Assembly: GCA_937897325.1 (NCBI GenBank)
Contig: CALCOY010000035.1
Coordinates: 1-64,000, forward strand
DNA length: 64,000 bases
Direction: 5' to 3'
Source: an uncultured Shimia sp.
GTDB lineage: Bacteria > Pseudomonadota > Alphaproteobacteria > Rhodobacterales > Rhodobacteraceae
The notes under the pieces are model-generated. The model was not told the DNA's origin. It was given only the letters and a program-made list of their open reading frames with translations, and ran no database searches. Position 1 is the stretch's first letter, and the number at the start of each line of letters is the position of its first letter. Positions 15,834 through 24,248 of the stretch are shown here, in pieces. A program made the translations under genes and the position numbers.

Positions 15834-16763
15834 CTAGCTGAGTAGAGGGCCTTGTCTTAAAAAAAGCGGATTAAACTCCATTGCTTGATTTGATCCATGA
15901 ACCTTAGCAGTCGGGCGCCTGTTTACCAGATGTGGCCCTTTCTCTCTCAAGGATTTGTCAAAATTTCTAATCTTATCAGCGCTTTGGTGTTTACCCGATA
16001 TTGAGACGTTAGGTCCATCTAGAGATCTGAAGCAAAGAATTTCAGAAGCATGTTTCTTCATGATGTCCTTAATTTGATAGCTTCGTCCAGGTAGCTGTAA
16101 TTCTGCTGCTGTATTTCTGGAGATAACCTCAAATGGTCCTTTTTGGACAATCACGTTTTGTTCAGCGAAATTGAATGGTCGAAAGTTTTGCATTTCTCCA
16201 CCATAGAATTCGAGGTTTAGCTGCAAGTTTTCTGCAACATATGGGCTTTCAAATTCAGAGAAACTCTTAGAGACAAGTTTGTCAAAATGGGCGCCAATCT
16301 GATTCCTTGCTTTTTTCAAAATATCTTTCTTCGAGAATTGACGGAAAGTTCCGTTTCGTCTTTTAATGGAAAATACAGTCTGTGATTGCCAATGCTTGGG
16401 ATATTTATTTCCAAGTGGAGTGTTTTTGAGATCTCGTATCGAAAAATCTCTTATAAAATTCGCAAAATTATGTATGATATATTCTCTCAAAATAACTTCT
16501 TCAAAACTTGAAGCGCGATAGTGGAGTATTTTCTCATATATCTCATCAATTCGATTTTTCTTAAAGTCGTAGGCCAAAGATGGCATAATAAGAGACTCTT
16601 CTTCGCCGGCCGCCTTGATCTCGTCTAGAAGCCGCAAACAAAGCAAGGCCAGTGTGCGATAGCTCATACGATTTCCGGAATCGTACTCGTCGATTATGAT
16701 ATCAATTTCTCTAAAGCTAGAGATCATTGCTCTGACCGCGTCGGATTTACTTCTTTCAGTCAT
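15834..16763 (-). CDS. AT-rich orphan protein with HEPN-like RNxxxxH motif
   Basis: A 309-residue soluble protein with clearly lower GC than its neighbours and Lys/Ile/Asn/Phe-rich codons, so it is probably a recent arrival. The N-terminal 110 residues are helical (ALLCLRLLDEIKAAGEEESL and further helices). Residues 151-161 read KARNQIGAHFD, and Arg153/Asn154 to His159 fits the RNx(4-5)H core of HEPN RNase domains found in toxins and anti-phage proteins. A beta-rich segment follows (about 180-215). No second toxin/antitoxin gene adjoins it. The family is unrecognised and the HEPN call is tentative. Confidence 0.6.
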   Translation of the reverse strand: MTERSKSDAVRAMISSFREIDIIIDEYDSGNRMSYRTLALLCLRLLDEIKAAGEEESLIMPSLAYDFKKNRIDEIYEKILHYRASSFEEVILREYIIHNFANFIRDFSIRDLKNTPLGNKYPKHWQSQTVFSIKRRNGTFRQFSKKDILKKARNQIGAHFDKLVSKSFSEFESPYVAENLQLNLEFYGGEMQNFRPFNFAEQNVIVQKGPFEVISRNTAAELQLPGRSYQIKDIMKKHASEILCFRSLDGPNVSISGKHQSADKIRNFDKSLREKGPHLVNRRPTAKVHGSNQAMEFNPLFLRQGPLLS

Positions 16764-17066
16764 ACTTAGGCCTGAACTTGGTGTGATCTCTTCGCATTTG
16801 ACGAAGCCGGCATTGTGTGGAGGGTATATAGAAAATCGCTCACGTCAAAATTTACTGAAAATCATGTCCATCGAACTTGATTATCCCGGAGGTGTGTCGC
16901 CGCCGGCGGTATGAGTTTGCAGATAGAAATTCAAAGTGCACACTTCTTGTGCTTCACAGTGTTGGCATCAAGCTGTGTTTCCCAGAAATCAGCCGAGTGA
17001 AGTTCTCATCTGATTTTGAAAGCGACTGCCGCGCACGCGTCGAATCCAAGCGAAAATTCAAGAAAT
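16764..17066. other. intergenic stretch; right end is an inverted copy of the ettA 3' end
   Basis: There is no supported gene. The left part should hold the promoter of the AT-rich gene at 15834. The last 26 bases (17041-17066), with 17067-17069 of the gene, form the downstream arm of the large hairpin described separately. Confidence 0.4.
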
Positions 17067-17106
17067 TCAGCGGGTGAATTTCTTGAATTTCATACGCTTG
17101 GGTTCG
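17041..17106 (-). terminator. long inverted repeat spanning the ettA stop codon
   Basis: Arm 17041-17069 is an inverted copy of 17075-17106, with a 5-base loop, one C/T difference and a 3-4 base interruption near the middle. The stop codon of ettA (17067-17069) lies at the loop side. The transcript would fold into a stem of almost 30 bp. It lacks a U-run but could act as a terminator or 3'-stabiliser. It apparently arose by inverted duplication of the gene's own end. Confidence 0.65.
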
Positions 17107-18716
17107 ACGTCCCCAAGCCGCCGTTTCTTGTCTTCTTCGTAATCCTCGAAGTTGCCCTCGAACCATTCGACGTGGGCTTCGCCTTCGAAGGCCAGGATAT
17201 GCGTGCAGATGCGGTCGAGGAAAAAACGGTCGTGGCTGATGACGACGGCGCAGCCTGCGAAATCGACCAAGGCGTCCTCGAGCGCGCGGAGGGTTTCGAC
17301 GTCGAGGTCGTTGGTGGGCTCGTCAAGCAAAAGGACGTTGCCGCCGGATTTCAGAAGCCGTGCCATATGGACGCGGTTGCGTTCTCCGCCCGACAAGAGC
17401 GAGACTTTTTTCTGCTGGTCGCCGCCCTTGAAGTTAAAGGACGAGCAATAGGCGCGGGAATTGACCTCGGCATCACCAAGCTGAATGAGTTCGGCGCCGC
17501 CTGAGATGGCCTGCCACACGGTCTCGTCCGCCTTGAGGTCGTCGCGGGACTGGTCAACGTAGGACAGATCGACGGTTTCACCGAGTTCGATCGTGCCTGC
17601 ATCAGGCGTTTCCTGCCCGGTGAGCATCTTGAAAAGAGTGGATTTGCCCGCGCCGTTGGGCCCGATCACGCCGACGATGCCGCCGGGGGGGAGGGCGAAG
17701 GTGAGGCCTTCTATCAGAAGCTTGTCGCCCATGGCTTTCTTGAGGGCCTCAACCTCGATCACTTTTCCACCCAAGCGCTTGCCTGAGGGAATTACGATCT
17801 GGGCGCGGGTGAGCTTTTCGCGCTCGGACTTTTCTGCGAGGTCGTTGTAGGCATTGATACGGGCCTTCGACTTGGCCTGACGGGCCTTGGCGCCCTGACG
17901 CATCCATTCAAGCTCGCGTTCGAGGGTTTTCTGGCGGGATTTGTCCTCGCGTGCTTCCTGTTCGAGGCGCTTGGCCTTCTGTTCGAGCCAGGCGGAATAG
18001 TTGCCTTCGTAGGGGATGCCGCGCCCGCGGTCCAACTCGAGGATCCAGCCGGTGATGTCGTCGAGGAAGTAGCGGTCATGCGTGACGATGAGGATGGTGC
18101 CCTTGTAGTCGATGAGGTGCTGCTGGAGCCAGGCGATGGTTTCGGCGTCGAGATGGTTGGTGGGTTCGTCCAAGAGCAGCATTTCGGGCGCTTCGAGAAG
18201 AAGCTTGCAGAGGGCGACGCGGCGGCGTTCCCCGCCCGAGAGATCAGCAGGGTTGGCATCGTCTGGCGGGCAACGCAGCGCCTCCATTGAGACGTCGATC
18301 TGGCTGTCGAGATCCCAGAGGTTTTCTGCGTCGATCTGATCCTGCAGTTGGGCCATCTCATCCGCTGTCTCGTCCGAATAGTTCATGGCGAGTTCGTTGT
18401 AACGGTCAAGAATGGCTTTTTTTTCGGCCACGCCGTCCATGACGTTTTCCCGCACGCTTCGGCTGTCATCGAGATGTGGTTCCTGGGGCAGATAGCCGAC
18501 GCGCGCCCCTTCGGCGGCCCAGGCCTCGCCCGAGAAATCCTTGTCGAGCCCGGCCATGATCTTCATCAGCGTAGACTTACCCGCGCCGTTCACGCCCACC
18601 ACCCCGATCTTCACGCCGGGCAGAAAGTTCAGATGGATGTTTTCGAAGGTTTTCTTGCCACCCGGATAGGTCTTGGAGACACCGGACATGTGGTAGACGT
18701 ACTGATAGGCGGCCAT
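17067..18716 (-). CDS. ettA: energy-dependent translational throttle protein EttA (ABC-F)
   Basis: A 549-residue soluble ABC-F ATPase that binds the ribosomal E site and gates entry into elongation according to ATP/ADP level. Two nucleotide-binding domains are visible: Walker A GVNGAGKST with LSGGERRRV and LLLDEPTNHLDAETIAWLQ, then GPNGAGKST with LSGGERNRV and LLLDEPTNDLDVETLRALE. Between them is the charged P-site tRNA-interaction linker (about 240-320). NTD1 also has the EttA-type insertion. Length matches the family. The gene is monocistronic and divergent to a TetR gene. Confidence 0.95.
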   Translation of the reverse strand: MAAYQYVYHMSGVSKTYPGGKKTFENIHLNFLPGVKIGVVGVNGAGKSTLMKIMAGLDKDFSGEAWAAEGARVGYLPQEPHLDDSRSVRENVMDGVAEKKAILDRYNELAMNYSDETADEMAQLQDQIDAENLWDLDSQIDVSMEALRCPPDDANPADLSGGERRRVALCKLLLEAPEMLLLDEPTNHLDAETIAWLQQHLIDYKGTILIVTHDRYFLDDITGWILELDRGRGIPYEGNYSAWLEQKAKRLEQEAREDKSRQKTLERELEWMRQGAKARQAKSKARINAYNDLAEKSEREKLTRAQIVIPSGKRLGGKVIEVEALKKAMGDKLLIEGLTFALPPGGIVGVIGPNGAGKSTLFKMLTGQETPDAGTIELGETVDLSYVDQSRDDLKADETVWQAISGGAELIQLGDAEVNSRAYCSSFNFKGGDQQKKVSLLSGGERNRVHMARLLKSGGNVLLLDEPTNDLDVETLRALEDALVDFAGCAVVISHDRFFLDRICTHILAFEGEAHVEWFEGNFEDYEEDKKRRLGDVEPKRMKFKKFTR

Positions 18717-18850
18717 TGGGATCCTCCGGGCGTGTCAGGGTTTTGGCGTTAGATAGACGGGCCGGGCGGTGGGGGCAATGCACGGGCGATTGTGCAGGCC
18801 AATCGGGCTGGCCTTGGTCGATCATCTGGTTCTGCAACGGGGTTGAAACT

Positions 18851-18893
18851 ATGTCTCGTATGAGACATATGTGTTTCATGACACAAATCAGAC
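18851..18893 (+). promoter_or_regulatory. operator dyads at the start of the TetR gene
   Basis: ATGTCTC-GTAT-GAGACAT (18851-18868) is a perfect 7-bp inverted repeat, and TGTGT-N6-ACACA (18870-18885) a second, weaker one. They sit just before or over the start of the TetR-type gene, as expected for autoregulation. The first dyad contains the alternative ATG 18851, favouring initiation at 18878. Confidence 0.55.
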
Positions 18894-19435
18894 CCGAGAC
18901 TAGAGACGCGATTGTGGAAGCTGCTTTCACGATCTTCGCCGAAGACCCATCCGCTTCACTGGGCGACGTGGCCAAACGCGCCGGTGTCGGTCGGGCAACG
19001 CTTCACCGGCATTTTCCCGGGCGCCCCGAACTGATGCGGGCGCTGGCCAAAATCGCCCTGACGGAGCTGGAGGAAGCGACGGCCCAGGCCACGGCGGAGG
19101 CAACAACTTACGAAGAGGGCTTTCGCCTCGCGCTGCATGCGATGGTCCCGCTTGCCAACCGCCAGTGGTTTCTGACTCGCGAGAGCGTCGAGGCCGATCC
19201 AGAAGTGGCCGCTGCTCATGCCGCCAGCCGCGATGACTTGCGAGGCAGCATCGAAGCGGCCAAGGCGGATGGCCTTTTCGACAGGGACGTCCCGACCGAG
19301 TGGATCGTCGCATCCTACGAACATCTGACCTATGTCGCGTGGTCCTTTGTTCGGGCGGGTGAAGCGACACCCAAGCAAGCGGCCGACCTGGCCTGGCGCA
19401 CGTTTTTCACTGGATTGAAAGGAAGATCGACATGA
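18878..19435 (+). CDS. TetR/AcrR family transcriptional regulator
   Basis: From ATG 18878 (MTQIRPETRDAIVEAAF) the protein has 185 residues. The N-terminal HTH is typical: IVEAAFTIFAED, then SLGDVAKRAGVGRATLHRHF followed by GRPELMRALA. The ligand-binding C-terminal part is all-helical. Its stop overlaps the ATG of a sterol-desaturase-like gene (ATGA), so it probably controls that enzyme and itself through the dyad at 18851. ATG 18851 or 18860 would add up to nine residues. Confidence 0.85.
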   Translation: MTQIRPETRDAIVEAAFTIFAEDPSASLGDVAKRAGVGRATLHRHFPGRPELMRALAKIALTELEEATAQATAEATTYEEGFRLALHAMVPLANRQWFLTRESVEADPEVAAAHAASRDDLRGSIEAAKADGLFDRDVPTEWIVASYEHLTYVAWSFVRAGEATPKQAADLAWRTFFTGLKGRST

Positions 19436-20268
19436 ATCTCGCAGAACTGACAGCACGGGTTGACGAGATTTTTCTTCTGATCGGGGGCGCGATCCTTGTG
19501 ATCGAAATCGCCGAGATGCTGTTCAAGGGATCGTTCCGCACGAAGACGCTTTTGGAGATGCTGGCCAGTGCCTCGACCCAGATCCCCAGCATTCTTGTAG
19601 AGGCCTTCATTCTGACCGGGGCGTTTGGGCTTTACTGGATAATCGCCTATTGGGTGCCGTGGGACGTACCGGTCACGTGGTGGAGCCTTCTTTTGGCCGT
19701 TCTGCTGGCGGACATCACCTATTACTGGGAGCATCGGATCGCCCATGAGGTGCGCCTGCTTTGGACGCAGCATGCGGTGCATCATTCGTCGCGAGATCTG
19801 AACATGGTGACGGGCATCCGCTTCGGGCCGTTGGAAGGCGTTTGGTCGCTGGTGACGCATGTACCGCTTGCGCTTTTGGGCTTTGCCCCCGAGTTGATCC
19901 TTTTCAGCATCATTGCGGTTCTGGCCTATCAGACCTGGCTGCATACAGAACTGATCGGCAAGCTGGGCCTGTTGGAACGCGTCCTGAACACGCCATCACA
20001 CCACCGCGTGCACCATGGGAGCGACGAAAAATACGTCGACAAGAACTATGGGGGGATCCTGATCGTTTGGGACAGAATCTGGGGCACCTTTCAGGTCGAG
20101 GAAGAAACGCCGCGCTACGGGCTGAAGCGCGACTTCGACAGCCAGAACCCCATCCGGGTGTGGTTTTCGGAATTGCCGGAACTGGCGCGGGATCTGGGCC
20201 GGGCCCAGAGCTTTCGCGAAGCATTGGGATACCTTTTCCGCAGGCCGGGCTGGACCCCGCGTCGATAG
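19432..20268 (+). CDS. sterol desaturase / fatty acid hydroxylase family membrane protein
   Basis: A 278-residue integral membrane di-iron oxygenase of the FA-hydroxylase superfamily. Spans at about 12-32, 55-78, 80-100 and 140-170 surround the His clusters: HRIAH (HX3H), QHAVHHS (HX2HH) and HHRVHHG (HX2HH). The substrate is a lipid C-H bond, but whether sterol, fatty acid, carotenoid or sphingolipid is not readable. Bacterial members often hydroxylate carotenoids or hopanoid-like lipids. It is translationally coupled to the TetR gene. Confidence 0.85.
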   Translation: MNLAELTARVDEIFLLIGGAILVIEIAEMLFKGSFRTKTLLEMLASASTQIPSILVEAFILTGAFGLYWIIAYWVPWDVPVTWWSLLLAVLLADITYYWEHRIAHEVRLLWTQHAVHHSSRDLNMVTGIRFGPLEGVWSLVTHVPLALLGFAPELILFSIIAVLAYQTWLHTELIGKLGLLERVLNTPSHHRVHHGSDEKYVDKNYGGILIVWDRIWGTFQVEEETPRYGLKRDFDSQNPIRVWFSELPELARDLGRAQSFREALGYLFRRPGWTPRR

Positions 20269-20560
20269 GGTGGTTTTTGCAATGGCAAATGCCCGAAAGC
20301 CTCCGTGCTTGGGTTATTAACTTGGCGCAGCTTCGCCCGGATCGCGGGGCCGACGGATGGCCCGACGCTGGGGTTTCGAGGGAGGTATGACCAAGCCTTT
20401 CCTGCGATCCAGTTTGAGAGGGCCACGGATCTTTTGCTGAATGGGTCGCCGGTTCTTTTCGAGAGCTGGAGGCATTATCCGCATCTGGAGAATTCGAAAT
20501 CATTTTGCGTAGCGGTTGAAACGCATATCTTCGGGAAATCTGCGAAAAAGAGAGGATCGC

Positions 20561-22192
20561 ATGAAACGCATATTGCTCGTTCTGCTCCTGATTGCCTCTG
20601 CTGGTGCTGGTTTGTGGTTTGGTGCCCGACACGAGGCCCGGTCCGCCGCAATTCCAATGTTGGATCGCAGAGCAGATGCTGCGGCGCATGGGGCGGCGGC
20701 CTTTATCGGTGCCGACTTTGGCGGGTTGAGCCTGCAGGCGCTGCAAAGCCACGCGCTGCCCTGGAAACTGGTCACCGCAGCGCTGGTGCTGCAGGCGGTG
20801 GATACGGACGGATCTGTGACGGCGGACCGGGCAACACTGAACAGTTTGTTGGCAGAGTTCGGTTTTCTGGTGGAGGCGCGGGTGGCAAATCTGCCCGGAG
20901 GTGTTTCATCAAGACCTGATGAAATGCCGCTGGGCCTGACACATGCGGTTCTGTTTCCAGTCGCAGGGGCGCCGGTTCTGGTGTCCAATCTGGGATGCGC
21001 GGCCTGTCACAGTGGGGTGATCTATGACGCGGAAGGGCGGCCGGATTCAAGCCGGGCGTGGATCGGGATGCCCAACAGTTCGATCAACCTCGAGGCCTAT
21101 ACGCTGGCGGTTTTCAGGGCGCTGAAGGCTTATGGGGACGCGCCGGATCGTTTGATGGGCATGGTGACCGCGCTTTATCCCGAGACGGGATGGCGCGAAG
21201 TGCAGACCTTGCGGTGGTTGGTGATGCCTTTGGTGCAGGCCCGGCTGGACGAGATACCGGGCGACCGCCCATTGCCGTTTCCCAACGGTGTCCCCGGTAG
21301 CACGAACGGGGTTGCGGCGCTTAAACATTCGTTCGGGGTACCGCTGATTGGCGGTGGCGCTCGGGATGCGGGCATCGTGTCGATTCCCGATCTGGGGTAC
21401 AGGCACTGGCGCAACAGTCTGCTGGTCGATGGGGCCTATGCCGTGCCCGGACAGGATCGGCAGGTTGAGACCACGGCCGAAGACAACACCCCCGAAAAAC
21501 AGGCGGCCCTTGCGGCGATGACCACGTTTTTCACGGTACCCAGCATGGGTGTGCATCCGGATCGGGCGATCGAGGCCGTTCCCGTGGCCGAGGACATCTA
21601 CGCCTTTCTGGGCAGCGCCTATGCGCCGCAGCCTTTTCCGGGCGAGATTGATGCGGATCTGGCGGCCAAGGGCGGCGCGATTTATGCAGCGGAGTGCAGT
21701 GCCTGCCACGGGACATACACTATGGAGGCAGGGCGGCCCGCCCTTGTGTCCTTTCCCAATTGGCTGGGCGATGTCGGGACGGACCTGCTTCGCGCCGAGG
21801 CGTTTTCAGAGGATCTGGTCGAAACGTTTCGCAAGACAGCTTATCGGGATCGTATTGATGCTGCGCGGACGCAAGCCTACGCGGCACCACCGCTCAGCGG
21901 CATTTGGGCTTCGGCTCCCTATCTGCACAATGGGTCCGTCCCAACAATCCGGGACTTGCTGACGCCAGCGGCGCGACCTGACACGTTCGAGGTCGGTGGT
22001 CATGCGCTCGACTTTGATCATCTTGGTCTGCATCTGCAAAACGGCCGCTATCCGAAGGATTATGACCCATTCTCCCGACCTGTCTTGATCGACACATCGC
22101 AGCCGGGACTTGGCAATGAAGGTCATGAATTCGGAGCCGATCTGAGCGAATTGGACAAAGACGCGCTCATCGCGTTTTTGAAGCAGCTTTAG
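20561..22192 (+). CDS. secreted c-type cytochrome with two haem sites (RoxA/MauG-like)
   Basis: A 543-residue exported protein. ATG 20561 has AGAGGA upstream and begins with a signal/anchor (KRILLVLLLIASAGAGLW). Two haem-attachment motifs are seen: CAACH (146-150) and CSACH (379-383). The C-terminal segment PPLSGIWASAPYLHNGSVPT is the typical second-haem domain signature of di-haem peroxidases and the rubber-oxygenase (RoxA)-like group, and the length fits RoxA-like proteins better than the roughly 330-residue CcpA peroxidases. It acts in the periplasm or outside. The substrate is unknown. It ends tail to tail with the flavoprotein gene, overlapping by 3 bases. Confidence 0.8.
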   Translation: MKRILLVLLLIASAGAGLWFGARHEARSAAIPMLDRRADAAAHGAAAFIGADFGGLSLQALQSHALPWKLVTAALVLQAVDTDGSVTADRATLNSLLAEFGFLVEARVANLPGGVSSRPDEMPLGLTHAVLFPVAGAPVLVSNLGCAACHSGVIYDAEGRPDSSRAWIGMPNSSINLEAYTLAVFRALKAYGDAPDRLMGMVTALYPETGWREVQTLRWLVMPLVQARLDEIPGDRPLPFPNGVPGSTNGVAALKHSFGVPLIGGGARDAGIVSIPDLGYRHWRNSLLVDGAYAVPGQDRQVETTAEDNTPEKQAALAAMTTFFTVPSMGVHPDRAIEAVPVAEDIYAFLGSAYAPQPFPGEIDADLAAKGGAIYAAECSACHGTYTMEAGRPALVSFPNWLGDVGTDLLRAEAFSEDLVETFRKTAYRDRIDAARTQAYAAPPLSGIWASAPYLHNGSVPTIRDLLTPAARPDTFEVGGHALDFDHLGLHLQNGRYPKDYDPFSRPVLIDTSQPGLGNEGHEFGADLSELDKDALIAFLKQL

Positions 22193-23166
22193 AGGATTAG
22201 CTCCTCCAGCGACTGCCGCGCCCGTGCGACGGGTTGGTGCGACGTGCGACGCCCGATGCGAAAGGCCGAGAGAAGGTGGTGGCCTTCCGGAACGCGGGCC
22301 TTCCCGGACAACACCGATGCGGTGTCTTTATCATCCTTGAGTGCAGCAAGAACGGTTGCGCCGAAACCTGCCGCCTCCATCCGCAGCCAGGCCCGATAGA
22401 AAGCGCGACCGCTGTCGAACAGATCTTCGCCATAAGGCCGGTGGAAAGCTATGATGCCAGCGGCCCCCTTGGTCTTGTCGGTCTCGGCCAGAAGCGGGGC
22501 TGCGAGCCCAAGGGCATTGAGCGGCTTGAAGCCCGGTCCCATGACAAAGCGGGCGCCGAACCGTTCGACCCAACCCAGATGCATCGCGTCGGCATTCAAA
22601 CCGTTCTTGGCCCAATCCGGGTGGCTGCGCTTGAGGCGCATCCATGAAACAAGTTCTGCCCGGAAGTCGTGCTGCGCCATGAACTTGAAGCTGGCCTTGT
22701 CCAAAAGTGTGGCGACCGCCGCGATAGCGTCAGGATCTGTCAAGACACTGCAATCGCTGGCAGCCAGCGTCATCGCGGCATCCCGGTCGGTGGGCGCGAC
22801 GGTCGCGAAAGCGCCGCGCCAGCTTTGCCGTGCTGTCACATGGGCCGCCAGCGGATCAGGAGACGCCCCATTGGTGAAGCTGAGGCGCGCAACCACGCGG
22901 ATGTTGCCCGCGCCTTGGTCCGAGACGGTCTCGTATCTGGCGCTCAGTCCCTTCTCGGATGCGGCGAGGCTCAGACCTTCGAAGGCGGCGCCAAGGCTTG
23001 TTGCGGCGTCCTGGCCCTTGGGGTCCGCGGTCGGCAGGCGCACGCTTGTGTCTTCGCACAATAGGACGGTGTCGCCATCGAGCCGCCACCGCGCCGGTTG
23101 CACGTTGTGGACGCTGGGAGCGAGGCTGGCCTTTGCGACGAGGTGGCGGAAGATGTCTGGCGTCAT
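22189..23166 (-). CDS. Acg-type nitroreductase-fold flavoprotein, last gene of five-gene cluster
   Basis: A 325-residue cytoplasmic protein of the Acg/Rv3131-like branch of the nitroreductase superfamily. LAPSVHNVQPARWRL near residues 15-30 matches the family's APSxHNxQPWRW signature (phosphate/FMN-binding region), and ARQSWRGAF and the C-terminal HHLLSAFRIGRR are further family-like blocks. Members bind FMN, and several lack demonstrated reductase activity. Here it is the final gene of an operon with ThiF-like and GNAT proteins, with a 4-base overlap to the preceding gene. A redox step on the product of the other enzymes is an inference. Confidence 0.8.
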   Translation of the reverse strand: MTPDIFRHLVAKASLAPSVHNVQPARWRLDGDTVLLCEDTSVRLPTADPKGQDAATSLGAAFEGLSLAASEKGLSARYETVSDQGAGNIRVVARLSFTNGASPDPLAAHVTARQSWRGAFATVAPTDRDAAMTLAASDCSVLTDPDAIAAVATLLDKASFKFMAQHDFRAELVSWMRLKRSHPDWAKNGLNADAMHLGWVERFGARFVMGPGFKPLNALGLAAPLLAETDKTKGAAGIIAFHRPYGEDLFDSGRAFYRAWLRMEAAGFGATVLAALKDDKDTASVLSGKARVPEGHHLLSAFRIGRRTSHQPVARARQSLEELIL

Positions 23167-24248
23167 GACAGCGGTTTCCTGAAGAGATGAAGGCGGTGCA
23201 AAGGCTTTGCCCCGATCTTGTCCATCATGCGCAGTGACGCGCGGTTTTCATCGGCGATCCAGGTGATGCCAAGCTGTTCATAGCCCGCGCTGCGCAATTG
23301 GATGAGCGTGTGGGCCAGGATCGCGCTCATCAGTCCGCGGCCGTGGCTTTGCTTGGCGACGGAATAGAAAATGATGACGGCGCGCTTGCGGCGTAGTCTG
23401 TAGCGCAGGAAATGGAACGGGGTCATCAGCGTGAAACGCGAACGGGTGGCTTTCAGAAATCCGTTCAGGTCGGGGATGCAGATCACCACGCCAACGGGCT
23501 GGCCATCCCGCACCAGCACAGCGGACAAGCGGTGATCGATGATCGTCATCATTTCACCTGCTTGAAAGGTGAATTCCTCCGACGTGAGCGGCACGAACAT
23601 CGGGTTCTCGGAAAAGCCATCATTGAGCACGATCCGCGCCTCTTCCATGCGGATCGCAAAGGTTTTGCGTTTGATTGGGGCAACCCCGTGATCTGCGGGA
23701 GGCGCGCTTTGTGGGATCCTGGCATGGACCAGATCAAGTTCGAATGTCGTGACCGGGAAGAAGGATTCATAACCGTTTTGCCACAAGAACTCCGGGATGT
23801 GCGGCGGATTCACGATCATGTCGGTATAGGCGCGTCGGTCGAAATGGTCGGTCTGGACGCCCATCTGTTGCATGGCGGTCAGATTGAAATTTCCCGCAAG
23901 TTCCGTATGGCCTTTTGCGCGGGCCCATTCTTCGGCCTTTGACAAAAGTGCTTTGGCGATTTCAGGGTCGTTCGCGCAATCGAAGAAGCCGAAAGAGGCG
24001 CGGTTCGTGCCGTAAAGCGCGTTTGACTGGGTATGGGCATGGACAACAATTCGGCCGAGCGGCCGCCTGTTTTTTAATGCAGTGAAGTAGGTGAACGCTG
24101 CTTCATCCGCAAAAAGCGGGTTGGAATCAGCGCTGAGAAAGCGCTTGAGGTCGGACTTTAGGGGGGAGACATAAGGCGATTGCGGGTCATAGGCGCAGAA
24201 GGGCACTTCGAAGAAGGAGGCAAAGTTTTTTTCAACGATCTCAGGCAT
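23163..24248 (-). CDS. GNAT-family N-acetyltransferase-like protein (fourth gene of cluster)
   Basis: A 361-residue protein. The C-terminal 150 residues carry the GNAT fold: VLVRDGQPVGVVICIP as the central strands, then FYSVAKQSHGRGLMSAILAH, where the QSHGRGL stretch is the Q/RxxGxG/A acyl-CoA loop, and a final IADENRASLRMMDKIGA. The N-terminal half resembles a second, degenerate GNAT-like domain (GHTELAGNFNLTAMQQMGVQ). It overlaps both neighbours by 4-8 bases. Acyl transfer to a small molecule or peptide is plausible; the substrate is unknown. Confidence 0.7.
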   Translation of the reverse strand: MPEIVEKNFASFFEVPFCAYDPQSPYVSPLKSDLKRFLSADSNPLFADEAAFTYFTALKNRRPLGRIVVHAHTQSNALYGTNRASFGFFDCANDPEIAKALLSKAEEWARAKGHTELAGNFNLTAMQQMGVQTDHFDRRAYTDMIVNPPHIPEFLWQNGYESFFPVTTFELDLVHARIPQSAPPADHGVAPIKRKTFAIRMEEARIVLNDGFSENPMFVPLTSEEFTFQAGEMMTIIDHRLSAVLVRDGQPVGVVICIPDLNGFLKATRSRFTLMTPFHFLRYRLRRKRAVIIFYSVAKQSHGRGLMSAILAHTLIQLRSAGYEQLGITWIADENRASLRMMDKIGAKPLHRLHLFRKPLS

